28,663 nt of DNA from Pigoraptor chileana (GCA_943704495.1 CALSCR010002749.1:1-28663); one strand, 5' to 3'; positions 12,001 through 19,359 are shown, numbered from the stretch's first letter. Translations and numbers: made by a program. The notes: generated from the sequence alone by a model not told the origin.

Positions 12001-15000
12001 GTCAACATAGGGCGCCACGCGTCTGGAAGGAGGTCGGCGAATGCGGCTTTGAGGGCATCGCTGCTAGGCACGCCGACAGGGAGCGTCACAGTCCTCCGCA
12101 CACTGCCATCCGAGACGTCGAAGCCAATGCCCGCCGATGACGCTTGCCGTACCTGTATAGTAAGGTCGATGTCGAACGTGTTGTTCTCTGCGGGCACAGG
12201 CGAGTCCAGGCATAAGCGGTCTCCGTCCATGTTTGTGGACCACTGAAGTTGTGCGGGCGTCGGCAGTCCCATCCAGCTTCCTACCCCACAGGATGCGGAC
12301 CACCCGAAATCCGCCGCCACCATCTTGCTGCCCTTCAGCGATAGCTCGGTTCGGAAGGGCGACCCGGATGTTTTGATGGACGACAGGGCGTCCTGTGAGA
12401 TGGTGGCCGAGAAGTGTGCCGACGCAGTGAGGTTGAGGGTGATAAGCGGCAATTTTGCACTGTAGACGGCCTGAAGCTCCGTTGGCACTACCGCGGAAGC
12501 GTCGGCGTAATCAAGCGAAAGTTTCACGCGCCCGCCACTCTCGCGCTCGAGGACTGCTGATGCGGCGTGTGCGAGATCCCACCATCCTGTGAATGACGGC
12601 CGTATCGATAAAGAAAACGGGGCAATTCCTTTGAACAGGCCGCCGTCGCTCACATCTAACTCCATTCGCCACACCTGCCCAGAAATGGTCGGATATAGCC
12701 CAATGTCACCGCTATTGGGCTTATCCTCGTTGAGATTGCTGGTTCTGACTTCCACAAACGCCGACAGTTTGCACTCGTCCAGTGCAGTCTTGAAGCTGAC
12801 GAGCAGAGCCTGTATCGTTTTGTCCGTCGGCACGGGTACGGTGCACACGATCGACGCCCTTCCGTTGACCGTCGCCTTAATAGACATGGGGAAGGTGAGC
12901 GCATCTGTGGATACGTCCGATTTAAAAGCGATCGCCGCGCTCAGTGCTTCGTCGGTCAGCTCGTACAGCCACGGAACGATCCGCTTCTCCGACGCATCGG
13001 CGAACGCCGCCTGCAAATCTGCCGCGGTGGACGCGGACATTGGTGGCAATGGACCACCCAGCGCTCCCGTGTGCAGCTTGCTCGCCGCGCCCACAACAAC
13101 CTCTTTTATCATCGAGAGAAGCATCGCATATGATTGTCGGAAATCGGCACTTGTCTTTATCTCCACGCGGGGACCCTCAGCAGAGGCCTCATCCATTGTC
13201 GCGTCCGTGTTGACGTGAAGACTGAGCCCACTGACACTGAAATAGAGCCAGGGCCACGTGCCGTCCATCTGTCTCAGAATGACACGCGCGGCCACATCGA
13301 GCGTCGCGGATGCCTTTCCGGCGCTGTCCATGTCGATCGCGGCGTGCATGTTTCCGTCCACTACGACGCCCTCCATCATGTCCAATCGGAAGGGGCATGT
13401 GAACCCGGCAATGTCTGCACTCGCCTTGACGTGAATGTGCGCGGCCTCCAGACCGTTACCGGAGAGAGTGAGCGCCGCATCGGTCCACACGCCAACGCTG
13501 CCGCGGAATCTGGAAGTCGCGAGCATGTTCCATCCCTTCTCGTCCACTGTGAAGCGTTGTAACTCGGAGCTGCGAATCCCGATTCGCACGGAACCGCCCT
13601 TCGCAGAGCTAATGAGCGGACGAAGGGTGACGAGTGGGTGGGACTTTTCCACCACCCGACAGAATGCCGCTAGCGCTCGGTACACGTCTGCTGCGGCGAC
13701 TGTTCCGCCGCTGACGAATTGCGCCAGTTCCTTCCAGAAATCGACGATGCTGAATCCGCCAATTGTGCCCGCTTTGAGCGACGTTGGGGAAAGCTCCTTT
13801 CCTGCCCATGGTATGTTTGACGAGATGTAGTGTTCGACGGCTGCCAGTGCATTTTCGAAGTGAAGGGGCCCGTCTCCTGACACGAGATCGTCGACGGTCG
13901 AGATAAGCTGCTGCCCGATGGCCTCTGCGGCATCGACGGACGACTGCAGAACGGACGTCGTCTCGTTGTTCTTCATATCCCACGTGAAGGTGGCAGCGCG
14001 AAAAATCGGTGATAGCGAGCCCGATGCAGTGAACTTCACTGTCGCTGATGCCATCACCTGCGCGTCGATTTGCGAGGCCTCACTTAGCTGAACCATGGAC
14101 CCATCGACGGCGAATGTGGCGTTCAAGCTGCCGCCGAGCGATGCCTTGATGTAAGCATCGGATATTGTGACCTTCTCGTCAATCACCGGGCGTGCCATTT
14201 TTTTTAGGGCTGGTACGCCAGCCACACGAGCATACGCAGTTGAGAGAGCGCCGTTGATTAGAGAAGAGAGCCAGGATACGTCGGACCACTCCTTGGATTC
14301 AAGCCGCGCGGACACGAGGGCGTCTATGGTCACTGACACGTGACCAGACAGGCTCCTGTCAAGGGATGCGCCGCCCAACCGAAGGCGAAGGTTTGCAGCG
14401 CCCGTCACTACCTTGGGGAACATGAAAGAGAGGAAACTCAGGAGGGTGGGCAAGGCGTGCGTTGCCCTGTACTCGGCGAATATTTCGTCGACGCGGTTGA
14501 CCGACAGGAGGGATGCCGTTGCCGTGTCCAGCAGCTGATTACCTTGCTGCAGAAACTGCGTTGCACTCGATAGCAACGCTTTCACAGGGGCGACAGAGCC
14601 GAGCGAGACGTCTGGATGGAGCATTCCAACACCGTCGTCTCCAAAAATGTCCGTTTTGAGCGCGGTGAACGGCCTTGTTATGCCACCGATTGTGCAGAGA
14701 ACGTAGCCGGCAAGTTTCCCGCCATATCGGAGCCTCGCACCCTTCGTAATGGCAACGGCCGCGCGTTCGTCCTCGACAAACACAGAGACGGGCCACGTGA
14801 CTGCAGCACTTGTCGGATCGTGCGATGCAGCTAGTTGGACAGCGAGAATTCCAATGACCTTATCGTCGCGCCAGCACTGTACGACCGCGCTTGTAAAGGC
14901 AGACAGACTCAACCTGCGCACGCGATCTCCCGCGAGAAACAGAGCGCCAGAAATGGAGTGGCGTACACTGCCGTTCACGGCACGCACGTGTTCGCACAGC

Positions 15001-15965
15001 CCGCGCGACACCTCGGTCGCCATGACCTCGATTGCGTCGACAATGGCGTGCACTTCTGCCTCGTCGGGTGTAGAGGATGACTGCGCCATCATCCATCCGC
15101 GCGTGAGGCTTCCATTGTCGGGATTCCACAGCCGACCTTCCGTAATGTGAGCCGCACTGACGGCTGGAAAGGCGCTATGGTCGAGGAACGCACCTCGGAT
15201 TGTAGACGCGAGGCCTGAGGGCACGGCGCGCACGCCGTCCATCACAGCGCGAATGCGATACAGATAATCGGCCGTTACTGCTAGCACGCTGACGATGTCT
15301 GTTGGAGTTGCGTCCAGGGACACCCCGACGATGAAGTAGGGAGGATTTCCGTCGAAGAGGTCGGCGTCTGCAAGAATGGCATTGCTGTTGGCATTTGTCA
15401 CTAGAACACCTGTCCAGGGGAAGAGCGCGTGCCCAGACATGGACGATGGAACTCCTGCAGCGTGTGCGTTTATCGTCGCGGTGATGTGGGCACCAAACGG
15501 CACGCTACCGGCAGTGCCGCTGACGTCCGCAACGACCGTCACAGTCACGGTGACATAGGGGAACCCGTCCTTCCCGATGGCCCCTTGAAGCGAGCGCTTT
15601 CTTTTGGCGTTTGTGACCGAATACGACGTCTTTCTAAGATGGTTGATGGTGAGTGCGTCTGGCTGGAGCGCTTCCCATCCTGAATCGAAGTCGATCACGC
15701 CCGAGTCTTGTGATGAATCGCACTGGGCAGCCGCCCACGCCATGTCCTGCATGACCGGCCCGTTGAGCTCGTCCATCGTGGATGGCGGACTGGAAGCGAT
15801 GCACCTTATAGCATCGCATACGTTGGTGCTCTCGGTCTTGTCCAATAATAGCGCTGCGTGCACGGTCTCGCCCTTGACCGCTGGAGTCGCATCTGCGGCG
15901 TTCGGGGACAACACAACCCCTAGTACGAGGGCGAGCAATGCTGCGCCACGGAGGGAGACACCCAT
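3039..15965 (-). CDS. Giant secreted/surface multi-pass membrane protein, 4,308 aa, single exon, family not recognised
   Basis: One uninterrupted frame of 4,308 codons ending in TAG. Residues 1-26 form a signal peptide: short basic start, LLALVLGVVL core and an A-D-A cleavage site. About 3,850 residues of predicted ectodomain follow, with many N-x-S/T sites. Residues up to about 2,440 alternate beta-rich stretches (for example GHVSVTIDALVSARL) with amphipathic helices. From about 2,450 to 3,850 the sequence is Gly/Asp-rich and beta-like, with short repeats such as LDVRGTP (Arg2546), VDVRGTF (Arg3020) and LHIRGTP (Arg3266). From about 3,885 to 4,258 there are eight or nine hydrophobic helices, split by a loop with seven consecutive Asp near 4,071. 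A tail of about 50 residues ends in LPLMTLPPK. This architecture suggests a cell-surface protein anchored by a polytopic C-terminus. I do not recognise the family and assign no function. The absence of introns and TG tracts over 12.9 kb is unlike all neighbouring genes. The ATG at 15965 is chosen because the signal peptide begins there. Confidence 0.9.
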   Translation of the reverse strand: MGVSLRGAALLALVLGVVLSPNAADATPAVKGETVHAALLLDKTESTNVCDAIRCIASSPPSTMDELNGPVMQDMAWAAAQCDSSQDSGVIDFDSGWEALQPDALTINHLRKTSYSVTNAKRKRSLQGAIGKDGFPYVTVTVTVVADVSGTAGSVPFGAHITATINAHAAGVPSSMSGHALFPWTGVLVTNANSNAILADADLFDGNPPYFIVGVSLDATPTDIVSVLAVTADYLYRIRAVMDGVRAVPSGLASTIRGAFLDHSAFPAVSAAHITEGRLWNPDNGSLTRGWMMAQSSSTPDEAEVHAIVDAIEVMATEVSRGLCEHVRAVNGSVRHSISGALFLAGDRVRRLSLSAFTSAVVQCWRDDKVIGILAVQLAASHDPTSAAVTWPVSVFVEDERAAVAITKGARLRYGGKLAGYVLCTIGGITRPFTALKTDIFGDDGVGMLHPDVSLGSVAPVKALLSSATQFLQQGNQLLDTATASLLSVNRVDEIFAEYRATHALPTLLSFLSFMFPKVVTGAANLRLRLGGASLDRSLSGHVSVTIDALVSARLESKEWSDVSWLSSLINGALSTAYARVAGVPALKKMARPVIDEKVTISDAYIKASLGGSLNATFAVDGSMVQLSEASQIDAQVMASATVKFTASGSLSPIFRAATFTWDMKNNETTSVLQSSVDAAEAIGQQLISTVDDLVSGDGPLHFENALAAVEHYISSNIPWAGKELSPTSLKAGTIGGFSIVDFWKELAQFVSGGTVAAADVYRALAAFCRVVEKSHPLVTLRPLISSAKGGSVRIGIRSSELQRFTVDEKGWNMLATSRFRGSVGVWTDAALTLSGNGLEAAHIHVKASADIAGFTCPFRLDMMEGVVVDGNMHAAIDMDSAGKASATLDVAARVILRQMDGTWPWLYFSVSGLSLHVNTDATMDEASAEGPRVEIKTSADFRQSYAMLLSMIKEVVVGAASKLHTGALGGPLPPMSASTAADLQAAFADASEKRIVPWLYELTDEALSAAIAFKSDVSTDALTFPMSIKATVNGRASIVCTVPVPTDKTIQALLVSFKTALDECKLSAFVEVRTSNLNEDKPNSGDIGLYPTISGQVWRMELDVSDGGLFKGIAPFSLSIRPSFTGWWDLAHAASAVLERESGGRVKLSLDYADASAVVPTELQAVYSAKLPLITLNLTASAHFSATISQDALSSIKTSGSPFRTELSLKGSKMVAADFGWSASCGVGSWMGLPTPAQLQWSTNMDGDRLCLDSPVPAENNTFDIDLTIQVRQASSAGIGFDVSDGSVRRTVTLPVGVPSSDALKAAFADLLPDAWRPMLTYKIVPADDLHDRAEQLSFVLRRFEVTPGTWVIPQGIAITRNKFPGLAPAMSQVPRYTNSLLLTHMSLSTGAHAVALADSASGVLGVLDVTAKTVKAVGQTTASIVLRSPTKPNAFLSALTSADRITDMADITWSLKTNVSVSSLDFGAVGLEIPILEGISVQLNAFLTSENFTSSALASAIVNWKASMSHPFDSIRNAYEQLASLNSLCGWLRAIESVPLAVSKSAPASLPLPFLTKSIAWVSHDTVGAKLTDIRTRVCSKGESLTVAVLCSILDSEFGSGTCKAVRLRALSLDLDLAVSISKAYGDDFALDMPKMFPNSGIPVGIGSSGGVAISVGVDAELRVSADWTLGEAPTIRLGKETHLTITCTADTHGAAKVTIGPISANFANLAAQLGIGEPVRLQVTVNGDGVPAVGISGKGRLSGSLNALGEYVCDLNIGVDLARIGDGSAWDIEDACDPSFEVAWERVLAKFESSIMTYYADAVMVVDHLGDGIEGLVGALGPILEKSVIPFVSDLLMNLVPGHLRSMVGPEIRRGFTIALTALTDELKLTSGKRTEGETMRLILSGLTKIMCDLLKPDACPSVPDADADELLWPMNWTTTLRPPVQSLSFDVGGGKVAQLDAQCDLDVKADFKIAFTIVHEKRGGITIRFDNGPAVKTDIEIGTPHGCMLEGRIGPIAAVLEADKISGVKASFKAAKVDGEWKPHFEADATLKGSLNIGLVGKDADSMDAVKESVQALPHFQSTLTIGWSTSLDNPAPTAPGIHFTGMQMCIGSLLQMLKSLSKPLNMVLGPVKDVIGKDKLLMRKLGDVSIMVFGRSMSILEFVVYSAETLCEGGCQYDGALEAADAIMSTFGFMDKLANFGTMANGCAAFTDVASFSIDPGNTDDIEPTITGDAPDFSVNVDGVEAEHTGFVTDAWSSLTESTSGVRLLLNKASAPKAITSLIAGKPFELVEVRFDPLVVDIGTLSWEIIVYSPPMVWVGVTLSASVRLDFPVIFMDTRGLITAFESGNLADLTGGLGIKIKKDDGSPYTPFTASVIVAGYAGVGFNIGPIKVGGEIQVGLHLTASIAFVSPDGDSVMYFDTITHIFLRNPQKALKLSMRIDADIELRLRACVKLWRWTKCWDFLKKDYHVPIWALQTADPTAPSQVVHDDGSYNADFTQRSVDGGNDGPWIVQILEGGVMGVRNAMASRALSPIEGRANPSKGIVRARGTPSGPHILDVRGTPAVAGIEVHPLAALEYTIGCGKETAVNVRLTRETLNTDVAREGASGASFQFRSATVESPACMGLRVMKPRPGMSYTSTGLPCAAVIETDANSAVRIGGQPVDYAGAVVLTNGTRALDVISLAVRYELNEGTVLGDGGKVRVEMRVPHLVNNITVATAPDQPGTLIINNVPRPRSATAQGGKEHDKFVVPNMRDLRGHTRLDGGGNRNEVQVTSVTPVGGMTTTLSIGTVVTVTNEDTTAFTYKHILDFVLNVIGRRGERTTTRLLGADSDAWVRVRGIADSSDMDYNITACDPSAYYNVQMEGAGVHTLHLGSNGVFNGLQCTVAATCGVEGSPICQIMVHAYAETQPIRVILHNNKAVFYNIEDSRQFLTLFHSGFTRMALVLTREQGVKTQVASILPTPHLEIHADFSDGDGSNNVVTVCKSHGAILATGSFRAVLGPSNSDIPCNIPVDDKAASGDADPMDSNPLVDVRGTFVAVNTRQDVPISIGMDSFRNGGQGFILSAHSLDPVLPDGTRPATRPPPNPPSQWMCGLMRARGAPEGLCGDGSPAATVLYVGRVHMAITTGAGDDSVFAAHLLPSLQFSLSTNDGKDTLCVADSGAVINADTGRDPDTLLLVAPVGPTTVRLDPDTGDDAEDDVEVWIGDNRAGFADNTIAPLGDAASGHFLRLLGYHMNDQTVLRRGTPPSPQSWGIPGTATARSGLKAVGPDMSGQPLHIRGTPVAIARDANSNIIPVSMSEEGTTVRMNFATGDIIRVDELASGCVLVLNGKSQHGAEGAAQYELRVWLPRMEERGIIQVMSDPGTDGVLDFIVPPSPGDDGTTVYDVGVTRMEPGGYVAVQVGTNIIKGQFSHVRVRANHTALVRIDHPFATPDFVVEAVGDSHVQVEMVSIMSDVLLSNASTTISSVTIGALLQNGFGFALAGGQTQVSIDGTGAGQDTAVLDDDCMDISSSIKSPASKGKTRVPPTNWFTSMATGLGLRNETFHRCQFALHSTGVIAVRTRKLTARNIDAVRNVREIQTDALIIDISETLVLWESLVVAMANVTVNGRFHISAPEATSLSITAPIEAHIPVDITCGGNIHDGDALTMTIATFGDDPSQSSTVSARAGKCDVLIVVADDRPNPRVRMHDAFIDSLVVRMQAKHAQIGVHEPPDNGRARNVTVSSGFLSVLHPDGTSGLWLAWGGTPPTLPSLQFVDGNHDVLTLADAKSAVPVHLTADVTGFALVVSHETGIGFTETQLRTDAQKRLFVAAPSSADVCFDVDDMLSPGFWLASSSMSAVVCRSKPALDRCVRKQIATLSIAPKSPATAFSSSDNDSHVVMLFGSLAQPKAVGEYDSFVDNVVPIMIATCAIGIFVAAFTGRFLAHAWIGLQFSAALGRAAMQATSETPAVAIAIAVQRVVLNFLSPWYCGGDAATESSARTLANALQKAAICLACVVVLLALVGLARSRMSGRSIRLFAWLSFGERMTVPAYLFFVMAAQIAHMSREAWDGLFVASVISTAILVVAMVYHSHTDMRAPTKEDQDDDDDDDAAPHLLASNTPHHRKSAGFAPQRASEFLSRAVDAKRGWMQSSHTATQAVVAILICVVSHVDLTEHRNISQKGAFAASIVLFAIASIATCADGVLRQVRIVENQFSDPTSTEARRALLWRTSIAVASDAAVASLGLVFAVAVYADRGVTTSTLAKAVWLLWMALGIAVTLVPIAYGVVIGLRRQAGYNNMDSAVIDARGRIYREANQTEDYGVDQISEDSDGLPLMTLPPK
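3731..3756 (-). repeat. Trinucleotide repeat coding for the poly-Asp loop
   Basis: A (GTC)n run on the plus strand reads as GAC codons on the coding strand and gives seven consecutive Asp between two groups of membrane helices of the giant protein. It is likely a length-variable acidic loop. Confidence 0.7.
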
Positions 15966-16065
15966 AATCTTGCTTATATGCTCGCTTTCTTGTTGAGGTA
16001 AGTTGTTGAGTCCTCCAGGTTTTCTTCACTGAGTACTCTTTCTGATTTCTGAAGTCACTTTATTA

Positions 16066-16073
16066 TATTTATA
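16066..16073 (-). promoter_or_regulatory. Candidate TATA box for the giant surface-protein gene
   Basis: TATAAATA on the minus strand, an exact match to the TATAWAWR consensus, about 100 bp upstream of the ATG at 15965. A start site about 30 bp downstream would leave a 5' leader of about 70 nt. Assigned by position and consensus only. Confidence 0.45.
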
Positions 16074-16118
16074 CATTAATGTTGTGGACGTGCGTGTGGA
16101 CGACCGGTGCCCGACTGA

Positions 16119-16140
16119 CAGCCACACAAGTGTGTGGCTG
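16119..16140. repeat. Inverted repeat, 10-bp arms
   Basis: CAGCCACACA and TGTGTGGCTG are perfect reverse complements separated by two bases. The right arm continues into a second overlapping palindrome (TGGCTGCCAGCCA). It lies upstream of the giant gene and could be an operator-like site or a decayed transposon end. Confidence 0.6.
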
Positions 16141-16381
16141 CCAGCCAAGGGACTACGGCGTTTGAGTCCACCTTGCTGCCAACCGCCCAAATATCAGGCA
16201 TTTAATTAAAAGTTGTGTGGAAACGGGGGAAAATCCGGCCACAACTCAAATTAGCAGTCGAGTGTTAACAACACGGATGACGTAATGCAAATTTGCTTTA
16301 TTCCCTTTTTGGGGATCAAAAATCAGCCAGTTTCATGTTTCGTGCGGGGGCACTGCAGTATCACCGTCGAGTTAGTATGGC

Positions 16382-16416
16382 AATGTATGGAGATTAAATT
16401 TAATTTGCCATACATT
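16382..16416. repeat. Inverted repeat, 9-bp arms around an AT-rich loop
   Basis: AATGTATGG at 16382-16390 pairs with CCATACATT at 16408-16416 across a 17-nt AT-rich loop. It lies in the gene-free island and its function is unknown. Confidence 0.5.
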
Positions 16417-16526
16417 TACAGTATCATTGGCTTTTGTATGACCCAGTGATCACGTGACTATCTGTTTTGCACCAATCCACCCAGATACTATCCCAGGATC
16501 ATACATACACATATATATATATATGA

Positions 16527-16694
16527 TATGGTTATCATGGCAATAACAACAATGATGGCAATGACGACGATGACGGCGACGGCGGTGATGATGACGATGA
16601 GGAGGAGGATGCCGAGGATGCGGCGATGCTCGAAATGGCCCTTGCAATGAGTCTTGAGGAACGCACGCGCCAGGCGGCACGCCTGCGCCACTAG
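16527..16694 (+). pseudogene. Orphan exon-like fragment ending in a ubiquitin-interacting motif
   Basis: An open stretch of 55 codons ends at TAG 16692-16694. It begins right after an in-frame TGA (16524-16526), has no usable start codon at its head and no AG acceptor in the open part before the acidic run. It encodes an Asn/Asp/Glu-rich stretch and then DAAMLEMALAMSLEE. This fits the UIM pattern: acidic residues, a hydrophobic residue, x-x-Ala, a hydrophobic residue, x-x-Ser, then an acidic end. It closes with a basic tail (RTRQAARLRH). UIMs bind ubiquitin in proteins such as proteasomal Rpn10, epsins and deubiquitinases. No other part of such a gene is visible. It is most likely a relic or a last exon separated from its gene, and a chance match is possible. 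Confidence 0.45.
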
Positions 16695-17232
16695 AGGGAC
16701 GGCACCGCACCACCGACGGAAGGCTGTGGTTGCGCACGGCGACGACGATATGGCCGAGGGTGCCCATACTGAGTACTGAGGACCTCAGGTACAGGAAAGT
16801 ACCCTTGTCCCGCAGGAGCACACCAACTCCGAAAAATTTGATGTGCATGCAAGTGTGTATGCGATTTCATGCATCGTATCAAATAACCACTCTTTATCAA
16901 CTGAATGGAGATAGGTTGCATTTTTAAGTTACTACGCTTTAGATGACATCTGTGGAGAAATCTCCACGCCTGTCCCATATACATTCTGAAAAATGTGCGA
17001 AGGCAAATTTTTGCAGAAACAGGATTTGCGGTGCCAAAGCACTTCACTACTGAAACGGCTCTGCATCACTTTCGCATTTGGTGCAAATTCTTCAAAAAAT
17101 AGCCACCACCGCACTTTACCATGTTGCCGCACTTTCAGACCATTGCCGCACTTTACCCGTGTCGCCATGGGTGCGTATGCCTCAGTGAGCCAATAATGTG
17201 TTTGAAAGATGCTTCAAAAGTTTATCGAGAAA

Positions 17233-17258
17233 GGGACTTCAAGAGCATTCGAAGTCCC
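17233..17258. repeat. Inverted repeat, 8-bp arms
   Basis: GGGACTTC (17233-17240) and GAAGTCCC (17251-17258) are reverse complements around a 10-nt loop. It lies among other short repeats in the gene-free island. Confidence 0.5.
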
Positions 17259-17324
17259 AGGATACCTTTGGTGGAACCGACAGCACCTTTTGACCGCTAA
17301 AGTTTGAACAAAGCCTTGTCGATG

Positions 17325-17403
17325 CAAGTGGCTTTCACCCGTGTTTCGACGCAATTCCATCGGAACTACTCAGAGTCGATTCAAGTGGCTTTCACCCGTG
17401 TTT
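17325..17403 (+). repeat. 22-bp direct repeat, two copies
   Basis: The same 22 bases, beginning CAAGTGGCTTT and ending CACCCGTGTTT, occur at 17325-17346 and 17382-17403, 57 bp apart start to start. Origin unknown; possibly the remains of a non-autonomous mobile element. Confidence 0.75.
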
Positions 17404-17740
17404 AGGCGTACGTTAAAAAATTCCACCGAAAATGACAAATACTTCCGTTGACGTTTCGAAGTGGTCGATCTATTTTTGGGTAAAGAATGAAAGTAGTCCA
17501 GTAATTGGCGTTTTTAAATTTTAGTTTTGTGAATTGCATGCAATCCAAACTTACGAACGTCAGCCATTGTTTAATTGTCTTATTCTTTAACATTGAGAGA
17601 CAGTCACTGACTTGAAACCAACATACCAACATCTCCTATAAGGAGTGTTGAATCAAAGCTTAGTGGTTTTGTGTTTATTGCACCACCACTCTGTTTGTGG
17701 TGTGAGTGCGCGCAGTTGTGTGTGTGGACTGTTACTTGCG

Positions 17741-18777
17741 ATGGGAGACAACGGAAAGATTATCCGCAGCGACTGGCTTGACGTTGAAAGCCGCATCCTC
17801 CGGTCATGGAAGCGAAAGTGGGTCGTGCTTGATGAGCATGTCGTGCGCTTCTACGAGGGAGAAACGGTGAGTTTGGATCCCTCCGTTGCACTCTCTCTTA
17901 GAAGTGGGAGTTAGCTTCGATAACGCTGCCTCAACTGATGAGCCGATTTAAGGCGACTCCATTCTCTCGGTGTATGTGTGTGTGTGTCTGTGTCTGTGCC
18001 AGTGTTGTGTGCGTGTATGTCTGTGTGCTTAGTGTAAGTTCGTAATAAGTTTCGGCATCGGGATGCATATCAGAGGGTGTGCTACATCACTTGTGCTTGT
18101 TGCACAATGCACCATCAGGCACAAAACTTCTCTACACTACGAGCGACTTGTGGTGAGATAATGAGCACGTTTTTCTATTTGTGCGTGTGTGTATGTATGT
18201 TTGTGTATGTGTGTGTGTGTGTGTGTGCTGGTTCAGGGCAACACAACGCGCGGCAAGCTCGTTGATACTCTTCCATGTGAGGCAGTGGTGAAAGTAGATG
18301 GGCCTCTCACAGAAGAGAACATCCTGAACATCACTGGAAGGCAGCGCAACTACAAGATCAAGTGCTTCACTCGCGAACGGGCCGAAGACTGGAAGAAGGA
18401 CATAAGTAAGTTTCTTGTCCTGCGCCGCGTCCGTTGGCAAGGATCCTACTATTCGATTATGGCGTGTATCGTGCATCTCTGTCCCCGTGCTGTTTGTGTT
18501 GTCAATCAGTTCGGCCATATCAGTGCGTTTTTATAACATTTCAATTATTATGGGCGAGTGGGTTATCAATAACTTCTAACAACAGACTTTGTTTGTGGTG
18601 GGCATGTGTGGGAAACTGTTTGTGCAGTGCGGTTAATTTCAACACGCTGTCACACATTTTTTTTTATTCCCTTTGTATATGCTGCGTGCACACCACATAC
18701 TGATACAAATGGGGTATATCCGACTGTGCATTCTTTTCCTCCTTGCAGCTTACAGGGCAAATAAGAAGGACAAGTAG
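17741..18777 (+). CDS. Minimal PH-domain protein, 107 aa, three exons
   Basis: Pleckstrin-homology domains bind phosphoinositides or protein partners at membranes. Exons are 17741-17866, 18237-18405 and 18749-18774 plus stop TAG 18775-18777. Donors are ACG|GTGAGT (phase 0) and ATAA|GTAAGT (phase 1); acceptors are TTCAG and TTGCAG. The joined protein starts MGDNGKIIRSDWLDVES and shows the PH hallmarks: SWKRKWVVLDEHVVRFYEGE (beta-1 to beta-3 with basic residues of a possible lipid-binding loop) and, in the last helix, the invariant Trp in RAEDWKKD. The protein is almost nothing but the domain, ending in a Lys-rich tail (YRANKKDK). The upstream in-frame ATG at 17645 would add a Cys/Leu-rich leader unlike PH proteins, so I prefer 17741. 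The exact family member and its ligand are not identifiable. Confidence 0.82.
18181..18230 (+). repeat. TG tract next to a 3' splice site in the PH gene
   Basis: (TG)n/TATG tract ending only six bases before the TTCAG acceptor at 18236. It takes the place of the usual polypyrimidine tract. Confidence 0.75.
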
Positions 18778-19199
18778 CCAGTCTATTCGCCTCTGCCTGC
18801 GTGATTGTTTTGCGTGCATAGTTGTCGCTGTGTGTAAAAGTGTGTCTGAATTGCGTTTGTTTATACTTCTTCAGCGTGCGTGGTGCACCTCCCTCCCCCC
18901 CCCCTCTCTCCATAATTTCTTGTATCATTCTGTGGCCACGTGCGTGTACAATTTCAATGATATAAGTGGAGATGTTGGAAAAGCCTAAAACACAAAAGCG
19001 CATCGACTCCAATACGTAGAGTTGCAAACAAAGTGGAACTCAGTGTGTGCGTCTCACTGCGGCGGGCAATCGGCACTGTGTATTGCAATGAATCTGACAG
19101 ACGGGGGGATCCAATCTCCCAGTCCAAGATGCATGAAAAAATTACCCGAAGAAAATACTCGCACTTGATGGACAGTGCGCCTACCAAATGGCAAGAGCA

Positions 19200-19230
<31 letters not shown>

Positions 19231-19359
19231 GCATTTACTTGTGCATGGATGCGATTTGCTGCATGTACCCAGCGACGACGGAGTGTATGTGTGTGTGGAG
19301 GGGGGGGTGTGGGGGAGGTAGCGTACACGAAGCACGTGCACACGCACACACACAGCCCT
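18778..19359. other. Convergent spacer between the PH gene and ASTE1
   Basis: Holds the 3' flanks of two converging genes. No coding sequence is recognised. It has a C-rich run near 18895, a (CA)n tract at about 19199-19230 and a G-rich/CA patch at about 19285-19352. No clear AATAAA signal was found for either gene. Confidence 0.6.

Larger units (their letters stand above)
16695..17740. other. AT-richer gene-free stretch with small repeats
   Basis: No credible gene on either strand. It contains three near-copies of a CCGCACTTT motif (17109-17158), a hairpin (17233-17258) and a 22-bp direct repeat (17325-17346 and 17382-17403). The right end must hold the promoter of the PH-domain gene. A CTATAAGG sits inside the small palindrome CTCCTATAAGGAG at 17633-17645, about 100 bp before that gene's ATG. 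Confidence 0.6.

Noticed and set aside
16488-16691. Minus-strand frame with a very hydrophobic Ile/Val stretch
   Set aside because: It is the antisense of the Asp/Glu codon run in the UIM fragment; GAT/GAC repeats read backwards give Ile/Val.
17645-17740. Upstream in-frame ATG of the PH gene
   Set aside because: It would add a 32-residue Cys/Leu-rich leader with no PH character; the ATG at 17741 begins the domain directly.
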